Source: Welwitschia mirabilis
Lineage: Eukaryota > Gnetophyta > Gnetopsida > Welwitschiales
Direction of reading: 5' to 3'
NCBI GenBank assembly: GCA_051453625.1
Contig: JBOZIK010000001.1
Span: 152,183,243-152,247,242 of the forward strand
DNA: 64,000 bases
Under the pieces are notes generated by a model. It saw only the letters and a program-made list of their open reading frames with translations. It did no database searches and had not been told where the DNA came from. Both the position numbers and the translations under genes were made by a program. Numbering within the stretch: position 1 is the first letter of the stretch; the number at the start of each line of letters is the position of its first letter. Below, in pieces: positions 24,368 to 34,588 of the stretch.

Positions 24368-25985
24368 GTAAATTATCATGAAGGAAAGGGTAATGTTATG
24401 ACATCAATCTAATTTAAATCTTAGATAAAGGCAATGTGTATAATTTTTATAGGATTATGATCTTCAGTAAATTATCATAAAGGAAAGGCTAATGTTGTGG
24501 CAGCTACCTTAAGTAGAATAAGACATACACCTTACCACCTAAGGGTGAATGATAAGCTATTATAGATGATTTGAAAAGCACAACAAAACTATTCTTTATG
24601 TACAAGAGTTACAGAAGTTGGATTAGAAGGAGTCTCCATTTTGAGAGATAATTTGGTATGCAACTTGAACGTAATTTTGATCCCTGATGTCATAAGGATT
24701 AAGCATTTACTCTTTGAGGAATTTCATGTAACAAAATATGCTATTCATTTAGGAGTTAATAAGAAGTATAGGGATATCAAGTAGTTCTATAGTGGTCAGG
24801 AATGAAATTTGAGATAGCTGATTATGTAGTGAAGTATATGACTTATCAACTAGTTAAGGCTAAGCACAGCATTCAGAAGGACTTTTATATTCTCATAGCA
24901 TTCTAGAATGAAAGTGGAAAATGAGATATATGGATTTTATTATATGTTTTTCTAAATACAATAAGGGATATAATTCTATATTTGTTATGATACTTTTGAT
25001 AAAAAGTGCACATTTATATCTAGTAAAAATAACTAATTTAGTGAAATGAATTAAAAGGAAGTATGTGAAAAATATTATCATACTTCATGGAGTTTTCAAG
25101 CTAATAATTTAAGATAGAGATAGTGAATTTACATCCAGATTTTAGACTATCTTTCATAAAGAATTGGAAATAAAACTAAACTTAAGTGTAGCTTTTCATT
25201 CCCAAACAGATGGACAAGTGAAAAGAATGAATTAGTTTCTAGAGGATTTGTTAAGAATTATTATTCTGGATTTTGTAGAATCATGGGTAGATAATTTGCC
25301 ATTGGTAGAATTTACATATAATAATAGCTACTAGGAATCAATTGGATGTGCACTATTTAAAGCCTTATATGAAAGAGTGTGTAGGACTCCTATTTCTTAG
25401 TTTGATGCAATAGACAAGAGGTTATTGTAAGTTCCTTCAACTCAATATTTAGAAGAGAAATTTAGGCAAATCAGGAAGAGACTCCATGTGGTAAAGGATA
25501 AAAAAGTAAAGTGTGCAAATCAACATAGAAGGTAATTAGAATTTCAAGATGGTGATCATGTATTCCTCAAGTATTCCCCCATTAAAGGCATATTCAGGTT
25601 TGGTGAGAATGGAAAGTTATCCCTAAGGTTTATAGGACCTTGTTAGGTGATTACAAGAGTTGGACCTATGGTATATGAGCTAGTACTACCATCACAATTG
25701 TCTATGTTACATAATGTCTTTCATGTATCATTATTAAGGAAGTGTGTTTTTGATGAATCAAATATTATTCTAGAATAGGATATTAATATTCTTCCTAACT
25801 AATTTATAGAGGCTCAACCACTAAAACTACATTATTAGAAGGAGATGGTACTTTAATAAAAAATAGTTAAGTTATATAAAATTAAATGCTTAGGTTAAAT
25901 AGAAGATGAGGTAACTTGGGAGTCAAAGAATAACATCTTATAGTGAAATCCAAGCTACTGGCACATTTCTAGGAGGAAATCTCTT
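24368..25985 (+). pseudogene. Tekay-type pol end: RNase H tail, integrase, chromodomain remnant
   Basis: Begins at the end of RNase H (VNYHKGKANVVAATLSR, near 24,475). The integrase zinc-binding region follows, with NKKYRDIK and TYQLVKA-like segments near 24,758-24,870. The core reads KGYNSIFV (24,960), ILDRDSEFTSRF (second catalytic Asp, 25,108-25,143) and SVAFHSQTDGQVKRMN, where Lys replaces the catalytic Glu. Then come LPLVEFTYNNSY (25,299), ALYERVCRTPIS and LHNVFHVSLLRK near 25,710, the usual end of chromovirus integrase. EDEVTWESKNNIL at 25,905-25,943 resembles the aromatic/acidic core of a chromodomain. Multiple TAG/TGA stops lie at Gln/Trp positions. A ~100-base local duplication (24,362-24,500) repeats the AGTAAATTATCAT segment. 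Upstream domains are deleted. Confidence 0.82.
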
Positions 25986-25999
25986 AAGGGAGAGAGATT
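25986..25999 (+). other. polypurine tract of the first Tekay internal region
   Basis: AAGGGAGAGAGATT lies directly before the LTR start (TATCATGTCTAAAGC). A purine-rich tract touching the 3' LTR primes plus-strand synthesis in LTR elements. The matching place before the right LTR (34,575-34,588) is eroded. This position fixes the LTR start used here. Confidence 0.7.
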
Positions 26000-27254
26000 T
26001 ATCATGTCTAAAGCTTAGCCAAGGTTAGAAAATCTTCCTAGTCACTTAGATAAGTACATAGATCTTAGAAGACTAATAATAGCAAGATACTATAGTTTAA
26101 GTTATTACGAATAAAAATATTTATAAAATAAATGGTGATAAAACTAGAAATAATTGCATGATATTTATTTAGTATTACTTGGAGTTATTACATTTGTATG
26201 TTAAGTTAAAGATGTAGTTAATTTTGAACTTTACTATCTCTTATACATGCTTATCTAATTGATGCAGTCTAGATTTGAATATTTTGAGTTATCTTGGAAT
26301 TTATCTATAGCTTGGTGTGGGTGTGGGTGTGTGTGGGTGTGGGTGTGGGTGTATGGGTGTGTGTACATATATATATTATCTAAGTTATGTTTATTTCTGT
26401 AATAGTTATGAAGTGTTATTTAAAGTAAATGTTCATGTTTATTTTATCTCATGCAGTTTATTTTAGTTAATAGATATTATTACATTATTATTTACACCTA
26501 GTTGTTAGACATGGAAATGAAGTATTAAGGGATCCTAAACTTATTTTAGAAAATCTAAATCTTACTATCAGTTTTACTGTTAGTTCTTATTTATAAATAC
26601 CTAAATCCCTTATTAGTAGAGTCATATTGTGTGAATTGATCATGTGGAGCTTGAGTTAAATAGGAGTACTTGGATTTTACTAGGAGCAGGCATGGTCTAT
26701 TATTCTCACTTTTAATTCTAGCATGTCATGATTATTGAATTCCTTTTTTCTTGTATTTTATAATTTCTAAGTTGTAATATGCCTTGTATGCTGTGTGTGT
26801 GTTTGATATGTCATGTAATCTCATAGTCTTTTATAACTCTTGTGTCAGTTTGCTATGAGCCTTGTTAAGTCTGAGTTGTGAATACCTTGTGAAGCATTTA
26901 GTGAACTTATTAAACTTGTTATGTGTCTTTCTTGACTAGCCCTTTTTCTGAGACTTGTACTTAAGATCTTGAATAACCATTAACCTATGTGAATTTAAAT
27001 TAAAAATTATAATACTGGCCAGGGTAACCACTTGTATGGACTTTAGAGAGTGTAACTCTCTATTGGGAGTCCCAAGGCCATGAGATCGGACTGCTAGGGC
27101 TGAAAGGTGAGATTGTGCACACCTATATGATTTTAACCCCTTCCTAGCAGGATGCATTTGGATTACTTGATTATGATTGGATAACTATAAAGAAGATAAT
27201 GTAAACTGATAAAGGTCTTGGTCATGTCTCTTGTTGTGAACCTTTATCTTGTCT
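26000..27254 (+). repeat. middle LTR, left part (up to gap)
   Basis: Starts TATCATGTCTAAAGCTTAGC like the right LTR at 34,589 and follows it to about LTR base 1,255, where the assembly gap cuts it. It is clearly diverged from the segment right of the gap, which restarts at about LTR base 560. About 700 bases are therefore represented on both sides of the gap. Confidence 0.78.
26313..26363 (+). repeat. GGGTGT-type repeat, G-quadruplex candidate
   Basis: Six GGG tracts separated by short TGT-type spacers on the plus strand, followed by a short (TA) run at 26,366-26,376. This stands out sharply in an A+T-rich LTR. At least four GGG tracts with loops of seven bases or fewer meet the usual G-quadruplex pattern. 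Confidence 0.85.
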
Positions 27255-27354
27255 NNNNNNNNNNNNNNNNNNNNNNNNNNNNNNNNNNNNNNNNNNNNNN
27301 NNNNNNNNNNNNNNNNNNNNNNNNNNNNNNNNNNNNNNNNNNNNNNNNNNNNNN
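27255..27354. other. assembly gap (100 N)
   Basis: The gap lies inside the middle LTR. The flanks do not overlap as identical sequence. They hold diverged versions of the same ~700-base LTR segment (26,557-27,254 and 27,355-~28,050). Confidence 0.99.
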
Positions 27355-28919
27355 CTAAATCCTACTATCAATATTACTGTTAGTTCTTATTTATAAATAC
27401 CTAAATCCCTTATTAGTAGAGTCATATCATGACATTTGATCATGTGAAGCCTAAGTTAGATAGGAGTACCTTGAATTTACTAAGAGTAGGTGTGGTCCAT
27501 AAACCTCTTTTAAATTCTTGCATGTTATGTTATTGAATTTCTGTTTCCTTGTATCTTATAAATTTCCTGATGTAATATGCCTTGTATGTTGCATGTGTAT
27601 GTTTGTGTTTTAATATTTCATGTAAACTCATTGTCCTTTAGTAAATCTTATATCAATCAACTAGGAGTTTTATGAATCTAAGTTTGTGAACACCTTGTAG
27701 AAACCTTGTGAATATTATTGTTAATTGTTATCTTAAGTCCCTTCTTGACTAGTATTTTTATAAAACTTTCACTTGAGTATCTTGAATGATCATTCGTCTA
27801 TGTAAAATTAAATTATGAATTATAATACTAGTTAAGTAACCACTTGTACGAACTTCAAAAGTGTAACTCTCTATTGGAAGTTCCAAGGTTATGGAACTAT
27901 ACTGCCAGGGCAAAAAGGAAAGATATATTCAAACCTATATGATTTTATCCTCTTCTTAATAGGGTGCATTTGGATTATGTAAATTGATATGGATAATTGT
28001 AAAGAACATAATAAAATCTGATGGAAGGTCTTGGTTAAGTCTTTTGTTGTTTAAGCCTTAACTTATCTTATAAGCCTTTCTTCCCAACTTGTTCCTTGTT
28101 GTGGAACATACTAAGAACTATAGTGTAATGTAGTTCTCACATCACTTGTGCTTATGTATAAGTGAATGTAAATGAGAAGGTAAGTAAGGGCTACTAGTTA
28201 ATATCTGGGTGTTATCTACATGTTTACTTCAATTTTTATGTAGTTATTTCATGATCATTTAATGCTTTAGTTACTAGTTGCATATTTACCAGTTGTAATG
28301 TGGATGAAACAGTGAACTTTAGTGTTATGTTTTAATTCTATGCAATAAAGTACTTTTAATTTTCTTTCAATTGTATTAGTTAAGAGAACTTCATTAATCT
28401 ACCATTGCTCTTGAAGATTAAATATGATACTTTAGTTAACTAGGATGAATCATTATTGAATTAAAGATAATATGTTATGCTCATCGTTGGTTGTTAATAA
28501 ACATTCTTGTTATTTCCTTAAGTTAATATTTCTTATGTTTACATTAAGAGGCTAAATAATTGCTTAATTGCTATTAATACCTAAGAAGCACATTATGTGT
28601 ATAAATTGAGTTATTTAATAAGAATGAATAACTAGAATAAAGTTAAGGACTCACAAATAAATACTAATAGTTTACAATTCATCTTACGTGATCATGTAGT
28701 AATACTGATTATCATAAGAAGGTGTCTAGTACGAGGTCTAGAGTTCAACTCTAGATAAGTGAAATTTTATCCACTTCTGTTTTAGTTCTTTAGGTGTAAC
28801 AATTAAGGAGAACTAACATTAATTTTTGAAAAATCTTATACACTTGCTTATTAGACTTCTTTGATTTCTTAGGAGTTGAGGTTTTCTAAAAATTAAAGGT
28901 TATTTTATAGATTGACTCT

Positions 28920-29710
28920 TTCCTATGCCCTTCACCCACCGACTACCTTGTGTTCTCATAAATCATAGGGTTTATGTCTCTTGTTAGTCATGACAACCCT
29001 ATGCCTACAACCGTGCTGAGTTGCATCTCCTTATGCCTAGAATGTGTACCCCTTTTATGTAATACTTCGCTTGATTTCTTATGCTCTAGGTCTTATGGAT
29101 CCCTTCTTCATGTGCAATTATACTATTCTTCATCATGTGATATCCTTACATCCTAAGCTGACCTGCCTATACCTAGAATAGTGCTACACCCTTCCTCTAT
29201 GCTTTCCTCTACATGTATCATTACTCTAATTCCTCCTTCCTTGTGCACTAGCATTTCATTACCGCTGACTTACTGATGCACCACTGGTCTTCCCTTCTCC
29301 TACTTATAAACTGTGATTCCTTTCATAGCTAGTTTTCCTATTTTGTGCCCTTTCACTCCCATGTCTATTCTACCTGGCACTATTCTCCACAAACATTATC
29401 ATCACCTATGCTAATTTCACATCTGTCTCCTCTCCATGTATTTCTCCATCACACCCTTACTAATGTAAAACCCTTACAAGCGGCTTATGACTTATTGCCT
29501 TTCCTGCACACTGTTGTAACTCCTTTACACCTTTTCAATGCTACTAGGTTACCTTTTCTCTATCCTCACTTGCTTTCCTTGATGCCTAATCGTGATTCTC
29601 TTCCATCAGCATCCGCCTTACTATCTTGGCATAGAACTCTCTTCTTAGCTATTGCGCTAGCTTCTTTCTCTACATGCTCAACTCTCCCCTTTAATTTTCT
29701 CCTTGTTACT
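28920..29710. other. C/T-rich, G-poor zone inside the LTR
   Basis: A compositional island rich in C and T, with short units such as CTCCT, CATGC and CCTATGC, also present in the right LTR at about 36,660-37,430. It produces long frames (28,974-29,156; 29,345-29,713; and 36,923-37,186 in the other copy), but the frames are not conserved between the LTRs, so I take them as composition effects. In the LTR it lies downstream of the likely promoter part and could be transcribed leader sequence. Confidence 0.6.
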
Positions 29711-29730
29711 TAAATAATAGATCATCCAAA

Positions 29731-29804
29731 TGGCTCATGTGGTAAAGAGTGTACTATTATGGCTTTAAAATGGAAGGCCATAGTTTTAAACATAGACCAT
29801 GAAA
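29731..29804 (+). repeat. tRNA-like (SINE-like) module in the 5' LTR
   Basis: TGGCTCATGTGGT at 29,731 resembles the pol III A box of tRNA-derived SINEs (TGGCNNAGTGG). Fifty bases on, AGTTTTAAACATAG lies at the B-box place. The right LTR copy keeps a better B box (GGTTTCAAATCC). It is carried in both LTRs, about 400 bases from the LTR end. Confidence 0.5.
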
Positions 29805-30193
29805 ATTTGGACAAATAAATAGATATGAACATATAAACATTGTTTTCACTACACTAATGCATATAAGTTGTTTACTTAATAAGAGAAAGTCTTATAAATC
29901 CTAATCCTTAAAACTTTTGCAAATACATAGATTGCATGATCTTATACATTTCCATTGATATACACATATATTACTAATATGACCTAACATGACATTAATT
30001 TTTCTTTTATATTATGATGAGATTACTAATTGGGATAAATTCCAATAATCTTATTATAATTTTTACAAGTTGATGTAGTAAAGTTTCAAATCCCTAGATA
30101 TAATTCTCTTGATCCCTATGCTATGTAAATATCATGCCATTTTTCCTAAGTATCGATGTGTGCTATTTAAGTATTAAGAATGATACTACATTT

Positions 30194-30205
30194 TAGTATT
30201 AGAGC
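30194..30205 (+). other. primer binding site, tRNA-iMet type
   Basis: TAGTATTAGAGC lies three bases after the 5' LTR end. It differs by two transitions (G to A, C to T) from TGGTATCAGAGC, the standard complement of the initiator tRNA-Met 3' end. Confidence 0.82.
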
Positions 30206-30293
30206 TCCATGTTGTAAAATTAAAACTATATGATTAATTAAATTTTAGCATTTTCCCCTTGATTAGCATTTTTGTATTTGGTAGGAATAACAA

Positions 30294-31220
30294 ATGGCTC
30301 CAAGAAGAGCTATACCATTTTCCATAGGTGTGACATTTCTAGTGAACGCTATCAATCACTTAGTTGATGGGCTACAGGCTAGAAGAGATGATAGAAATGA
30401 GGATGATGCAATCCAAAAACTAATAATGTAGTTTAGATGGATAAATCCCATAATCTTTAAAGGGTCCACTAGTGTAACTGAAGCTGAGGCCTAGTTAATG
30501 TCAATAAATATGAACTTGGAATTATTTAACGTCACATCTAAGCAGAAGGTAATACTTGTTGTACATCAATTAAGAAAGAATGTAGCCATATTTTGGTATG
30601 TCAAAAAATCACAATCCACTTTTATTGATCATTTATTTTGAGAGTATTTTGAAGGATGATTTTGGATAAGATACATTTTAGAGTGCTTTAAGAACACCAA
30701 GAAAGAGGAATTAAAATTGATTCATGTAGCTATTATAATACACATCTAATATAGCTAGCACTAAATTACTGAAGATCCATAGATTGGTTATCAGTTTACA
30801 CCCCATGATCTAGAGGAAATTTAAGCTATTTCAACTAAGAACCTTTGTAGAGTCCTTGAAAATGGCTAGTCTTATTTAAGAATCATGGCATATTAGTAGC
30901 ACTCTTAAGGATAAACAAGCCAATCCTCAGGAGTAGAGAGGAAATATAGCCAAGAAGATGCCCTTTTTAGGAATACAAGAATGGCAAGAGGTAGAGGATA
31001 GTAGGAACTAATTTAGGTGAATCAATTAGAGGTAAAACATCCTTAAGAAAGACAAATAGCATAGTTACTAGCTTAGAAAGATATACGTCTCATCAAAACT
31101 AAAGCTCAAGATCTTAGAAGAATAGGATGTTATAGTTATGAAGGACCACCTTTGATCAGAAATTGTTCTAGGAGAAGGAAAGAGGAATAGAAGCTAGTGA
31201 GCATCAAAAAATTATATGCA
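30294..31220 (+). pseudogene. Tekay-type gag
   Basis: The start ATG at 30,294 gives MAPRRAIPFSIGVTFLVNAI. The capsid-like part follows (FRWINPIIFKGSTSVTEAEA, then LRKNVAIFWYVKKSQ and IDHLF*EYFEG), matching the 'F.G..dp..A..Wl' and 'W......t..eF...f...y' pattern of gypsy Gag. TPHDLEEI*AISTKNLCRVL ends the capsid region. A worn zinc knuckle (GCYSYEGPPLIRNC, near 31,115-31,160) keeps two of the Cys ligands. Stops replace likely Gln and Trp codons. It lies about 90 bases after the primer site, as expected. Confidence 0.78.
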
Positions 31221-31229
31221 TCCATATTA

Positions 31230-31570
31230 AGGGAAGATTCTTAATCCTCAGTGATCTTGAAAACTATAAGTACTTTACTTAATGTTCCTATTAAAATCTT
31301 GTTAGATCCAAGAGCAATAGATTCCTTTATATCCTATTATATCTTATGGATTATTTTCAAAGGTTTAGGATGAATGTAAAATATTGGTGGAGCTACTAGA
31401 TGGTAGCACTATTAGAGCCTTGGGTTAAACATCTGCGTGTAATGTTTCTACTGAAGGTTATAATTTTTAGGTCCAATTTTTAATCTTGGAGTTTAAATAC
31501 TTTAATGTTATCTTAGGCATGAATTGGTTGCAAGAAAGTAGAGCTTAAATATATTTCTTTTCTAGGCAAG
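31230..31570 (+). pseudogene. retrotransposon aspartic protease
   Basis: SVILKTISTLLNVPIKILLD and then PRAIDSFIS (31,300-31,330) correspond to the 'alfDSGAtHsFIS' active-site region; the catalytic Asp is still readable but the Ser-Gly after it is lost. Further frames (CYLRHELVARK-like) correspond to the 'iiLGMDWL' end. Heavily broken. Confidence 0.68.
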
Positions 31571-31769
31571 TTATCATGATGAGGCCTACTGCTAAAAAGG
31601 TCTAATTATCTATTTCTTCTAACCCCTATTACTAAAAGGTTAGTAGGTAAGAAGCAGATGATGAAGGAAGTGAAGAGAAGTAAAGTTTTGAGAATTGTTA
31701 GATTATTATGTTCTCTTTAGTATTACCAAAAGATCTCAGACATATCTATTATAAATAAGTATGTAGATC

Positions 31770-32510
31770 TATTCCCTAGAAATCTATTAGGATGTACCCC
31801 AAGTAAGAAGGAAGATTTTGAAATATCTCTTAAACCAGGTGTTGAATCAATCTCTAAAGTGCCTTATAGGATGTATACTATTGATTTGATGTGTTAAAGA
31901 CTTAGATAACTACATTACTAGATAAGTAGTTGATTGGGTCAAGAATATCTTCATGGATGCACCAGTACTTTTTATTAAAAGAAGGATGAAAGTTTAAGAA
32001 TTCGTGTGGACTATAGAATGGCAAATAAAGTTATGATAAGGAATAGTTGTTTCTTACCCAAGATAGAGGATCTATTTTACCAGCTCAAGTATGCTAGATT
32101 TTTCTCTAAGGTTGATCTTAAGTCTAGATATTATCAGCTTAGGATCTAAAAAAAAGATCTTTTCAAAATAGACTTTTGAACTAGGTATGAATATTATAAA
32201 TTTAAAGTAGTTTCTTTTGGCTTGAAAAATGCACCAGCAACATTCATGGCATTAATGAATTATATTTTTAAATCTTATCTATATGAGTTTATGATATTAT
32301 TTATTAATTATGTATTCATGGATTCTCAACTAAAGAAGCACATGAGCAGCACTTGAGGATAGTACTCGATACGCTATGAAGGAATCACTTCTATAAAAAT
32401 CCTAAGAAATATTAGTTTTGACTAACTAAAGTTAAATTTTTGGGTCATGTTATTTCATAAGATAGTAAAATTTTTGGGTTATGTTATTTCATAAGATGGA
32501 GTTAGTATAG
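31770..32510 (+). pseudogene. Tekay-type reverse transcriptase
   Basis: Reads FEISLKPGVESISKVPYRMY, then [71 protein letters not shown] and YIFKSYLYEFMILFINYVFM. The order and spacing follow the chromovirus RT. The catalytic FIDD/YxDD box has become FINY, so the enzyme is dead even without the stops. A 34-base tandem duplication (32,435-32,497) doubles the 'FLGHVIS' region at the domain end. Confidence 0.87.
32435..32497 (+). repeat. 34-base tandem duplication in RT
   Basis: AATTTTTGGGTCATGTTATT at 32,435 recurs as AATTTTTGGGTTATGTTATT at 32,469, each followed by TCATAAGAT. A recent local duplication with one transition. Confidence 0.9.
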
Positions 32511-32639
32511 ATGAAGAAAAAGTCCAACTATTATGGACTCATCTAAACATGAATTAGTATTAGAAGTCAGAAGTTTTGTTAGCCATATAGGATATTATTG
32601 AAGATTTATCAAAAGAGATTTCTAAGATATCCTCTTCAT

Positions 32640-33120
32640 TGACTATATTAATAAGTATTAATAAGGAGTTTGGATGGATTAATTGATATGATAAGGCATT
32701 TCAAGCATTGAAATCAATTCTTGTTTCTACTCAAGTGCTAAGTATGCCAGAATTGAGGATGTCTTATACTATTCACATAGATGCCTCAGGTAAAGACTTA
32801 GAAGTGATATTAATGCAAGTAGTAAAGGGATTGCTTATACATCTAGGTAATTAAAAAAACCATGAGAATAATTATCTTATACATGATTTAGAATTGATAG
32901 CTATTATTCATGCTTTTAAGATTTACAGGTACTACCTTTATAGGGAATAGAAAGAGATTTGAATAGAGCATTAGAGTTTGAAGTACATTCATACTCAGCC
33001 TAATTTAATTCTTAGATAGAAGCAATGGGTATAATTTTTGTAGTATTATTATATTTTAGTAAATTATCATGAATGAAATGCTAATGTTGTGGTAGATACC
33101 TTAAGTAGAAGAAGATATAC
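32640..33120 (+). pseudogene. Tekay-type RNase H
   Basis: YDKAFQALKSILVSTQVLSM and then MSYTIHIDASGKDLEVILMQ carry the first catalytic Asp. NNYLIHDLELIAIIHAFKIY carries the catalytic Glu region (HDLELaAIv.AlkiWRHYL), and the domain closes with LVNYHE*NANVVVDTLSR near 33,060-33,110. It continues directly into integrase. Confidence 0.85.
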
Positions 33121-34340
33121 ACTTTGCCACCCGAGTATGAATGATGATTTATTATAGATGATTTAGAAAGCATAATAAAACTATACTTTATGTATAAGAG
33201 TTAGATAAGTTGGATTATAAGGAGTCTTCATTTTGAGATATGATTTAGTATAATACTTGGAGAAAATTGTGATCCCTGATGTGGTAAATATTAAGCATTT
33301 ACGCTTTAAGAAATTTCATGCAATAAAATATTGTATTCATTCAATAGTTAATAGGATGTATAAGAATATTAATCAATTCTATTAGTAGCCAAAAATAAAA
33401 TCTAGAATAGCTAATTATGTAGCCAAGTGTATGACTTATCAACTAGTTAAGGCTGAGCATAAGCACTTAACAAGCCTTTGCATCCTTGTAGCATTTCAAA
33501 ATAGAAGTGAAAAATGATAAGTATCAATTTTATTACAAGTTTGCCTAAATCCAAGAAGGAATATGATTCTATATTTCTTGTGGTAGATCTTTTAGTGAAA
33601 ATTACACATTTCTATATAGTAAAAACAACTAATTTAGTAAAACAAATTATATGGAAGTATGTCTAAAATATTATTAGACTTCATGGAGTTCCCAAGGTAA
33701 TAATTTTAGATAGAGATAGTGAGTTTACCTCCATATTTTAGAATATCTTTTATAAGAAATTGGGAGCAAACTAACTTATATACAAATTTTCATCCATAAA
33801 TAGATGAACATATGGAAAGAGTGAATCAATTTTTGGAGGATTTGTTAAGGATGATTACCCTAGATTTTGGAGGATCATGGGTCGAGCATTTTCTCTTAGT
33901 AGAATTTACATATAATAATTGCCACCAAGAATCATTTGGATGTATACTATTCAAAGCGTTATATGGAAGAGTGTATAGGATTCCTATTTCTTGGTTTAGT
34001 GTAGTAGATAATAGGTTACTACAAGTTCCTTCTACTCAACAGTTATAAGAGAAAGTTAGGCAAATCAAGAAGAGACTACAAGCGATAAAGGATCAGCAAA
34101 CAAAGTATACAATCAACATAGAAGGCAATTAGAATTTCAAAAAGGTTATTATATATTTATCAAGTTTTCCCCCTTTAAATGAGTATTCAAGTTTTATAAG
34201 AAGGGAAATTTAGCCACAAGGTTTATAGGACCTTATCAGGTCATTAAAAGATTTGGACCTATTGCATATGCACCAGTACTACCATCACAATTATCTATAT
34301 TACATAATGTCTTTTATGTATCATTGTTGGGAAAGTATGT
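33120..34340 (+). pseudogene. Tekay-type integrase
   Basis: The zinc-binding part is worn (TYQLVKAEHKHL near 33,434). The core reads MSLQFYYKFA-like frames, then VVDLLVKITHFYIVKTTN (first catalytic Asp near 33,583) and ILDRDSEFTSIF (second). The stretch 33,812-34,048 is open for 78 codons: MERVNQFLEDLLRMITLDFG with the catalytic Glu, LLVEFTYNNCHQESFGC and ALYGRVYRIPISWFS. After the stop come VRQIKKRLQAIKD and the GPxxV(I)-type barrel region. The ORF at 33,812 is a surviving segment, not a gene start. Confidence 0.87.
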
Positions 34341-34560
34341 TAAATCAAATATTATTCTAGAATAGAATATTATTATTATTCCTAACTACTTTATAGAGGC
34401 TCAACTAGTAAAACTACTTAATCAAAAGGAGATGATACTTTGAGGAAAAAGTACTTAAATTATATAAAATTAAGTGGTTAGTTAAAACAAAAGAAGAGGC
34501 AACTTAGGAGTTAGAGAATAACATCCTGTAGTGGAAACCTAAGCTATTCACACATTTCTA
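34341..34560 (+). pseudogene. chromodomain-region remnant after integrase
   Basis: Corresponds to 25,790-25,950 of the first internal region, where VTWESKNNIL is still readable. Here the frame is more damaged (GNLGVRE*HPV at the same place). Its position between integrase and the polypurine tract fits the chromodomain of Del/Tekay elements. Confidence 0.5.
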
Positions 34561-34588
34561 GAAGAAAACCTCTTAACGAAAAGTAATT

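Larger units (their letters stand above)
27355..30190 (+). repeat. middle LTR, right part (5' LTR of the gag-pol unit)
   Basis: Aligns with 35,060-37,907 of the right LTR and ends ...GATACTACA at 30,190, three bases before the primer site. Without the overlapping 700 bases, left and right parts add up to about 3.4 kb, close to the 3,319 bases of the right LTR. It contains a C/T-rich zone (about 28,920-29,710) and a tRNA-like module (29,731-29,804). Confidence 0.8.

Noticed and set aside
28680-28760. Second tRNA-like element (GTCTAGAGTTCAACTCTAGA) in the LTR
   Set aside because: A B-box-like palindrome is visible but no A box at the right distance, and the right LTR copy is poorly matched.
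29345-29713. 122-residue plus-strand ORF
   Set aside because: It lies in the C/T-rich zone of the Tekay LTR and is not kept in frame in the right LTR copy.
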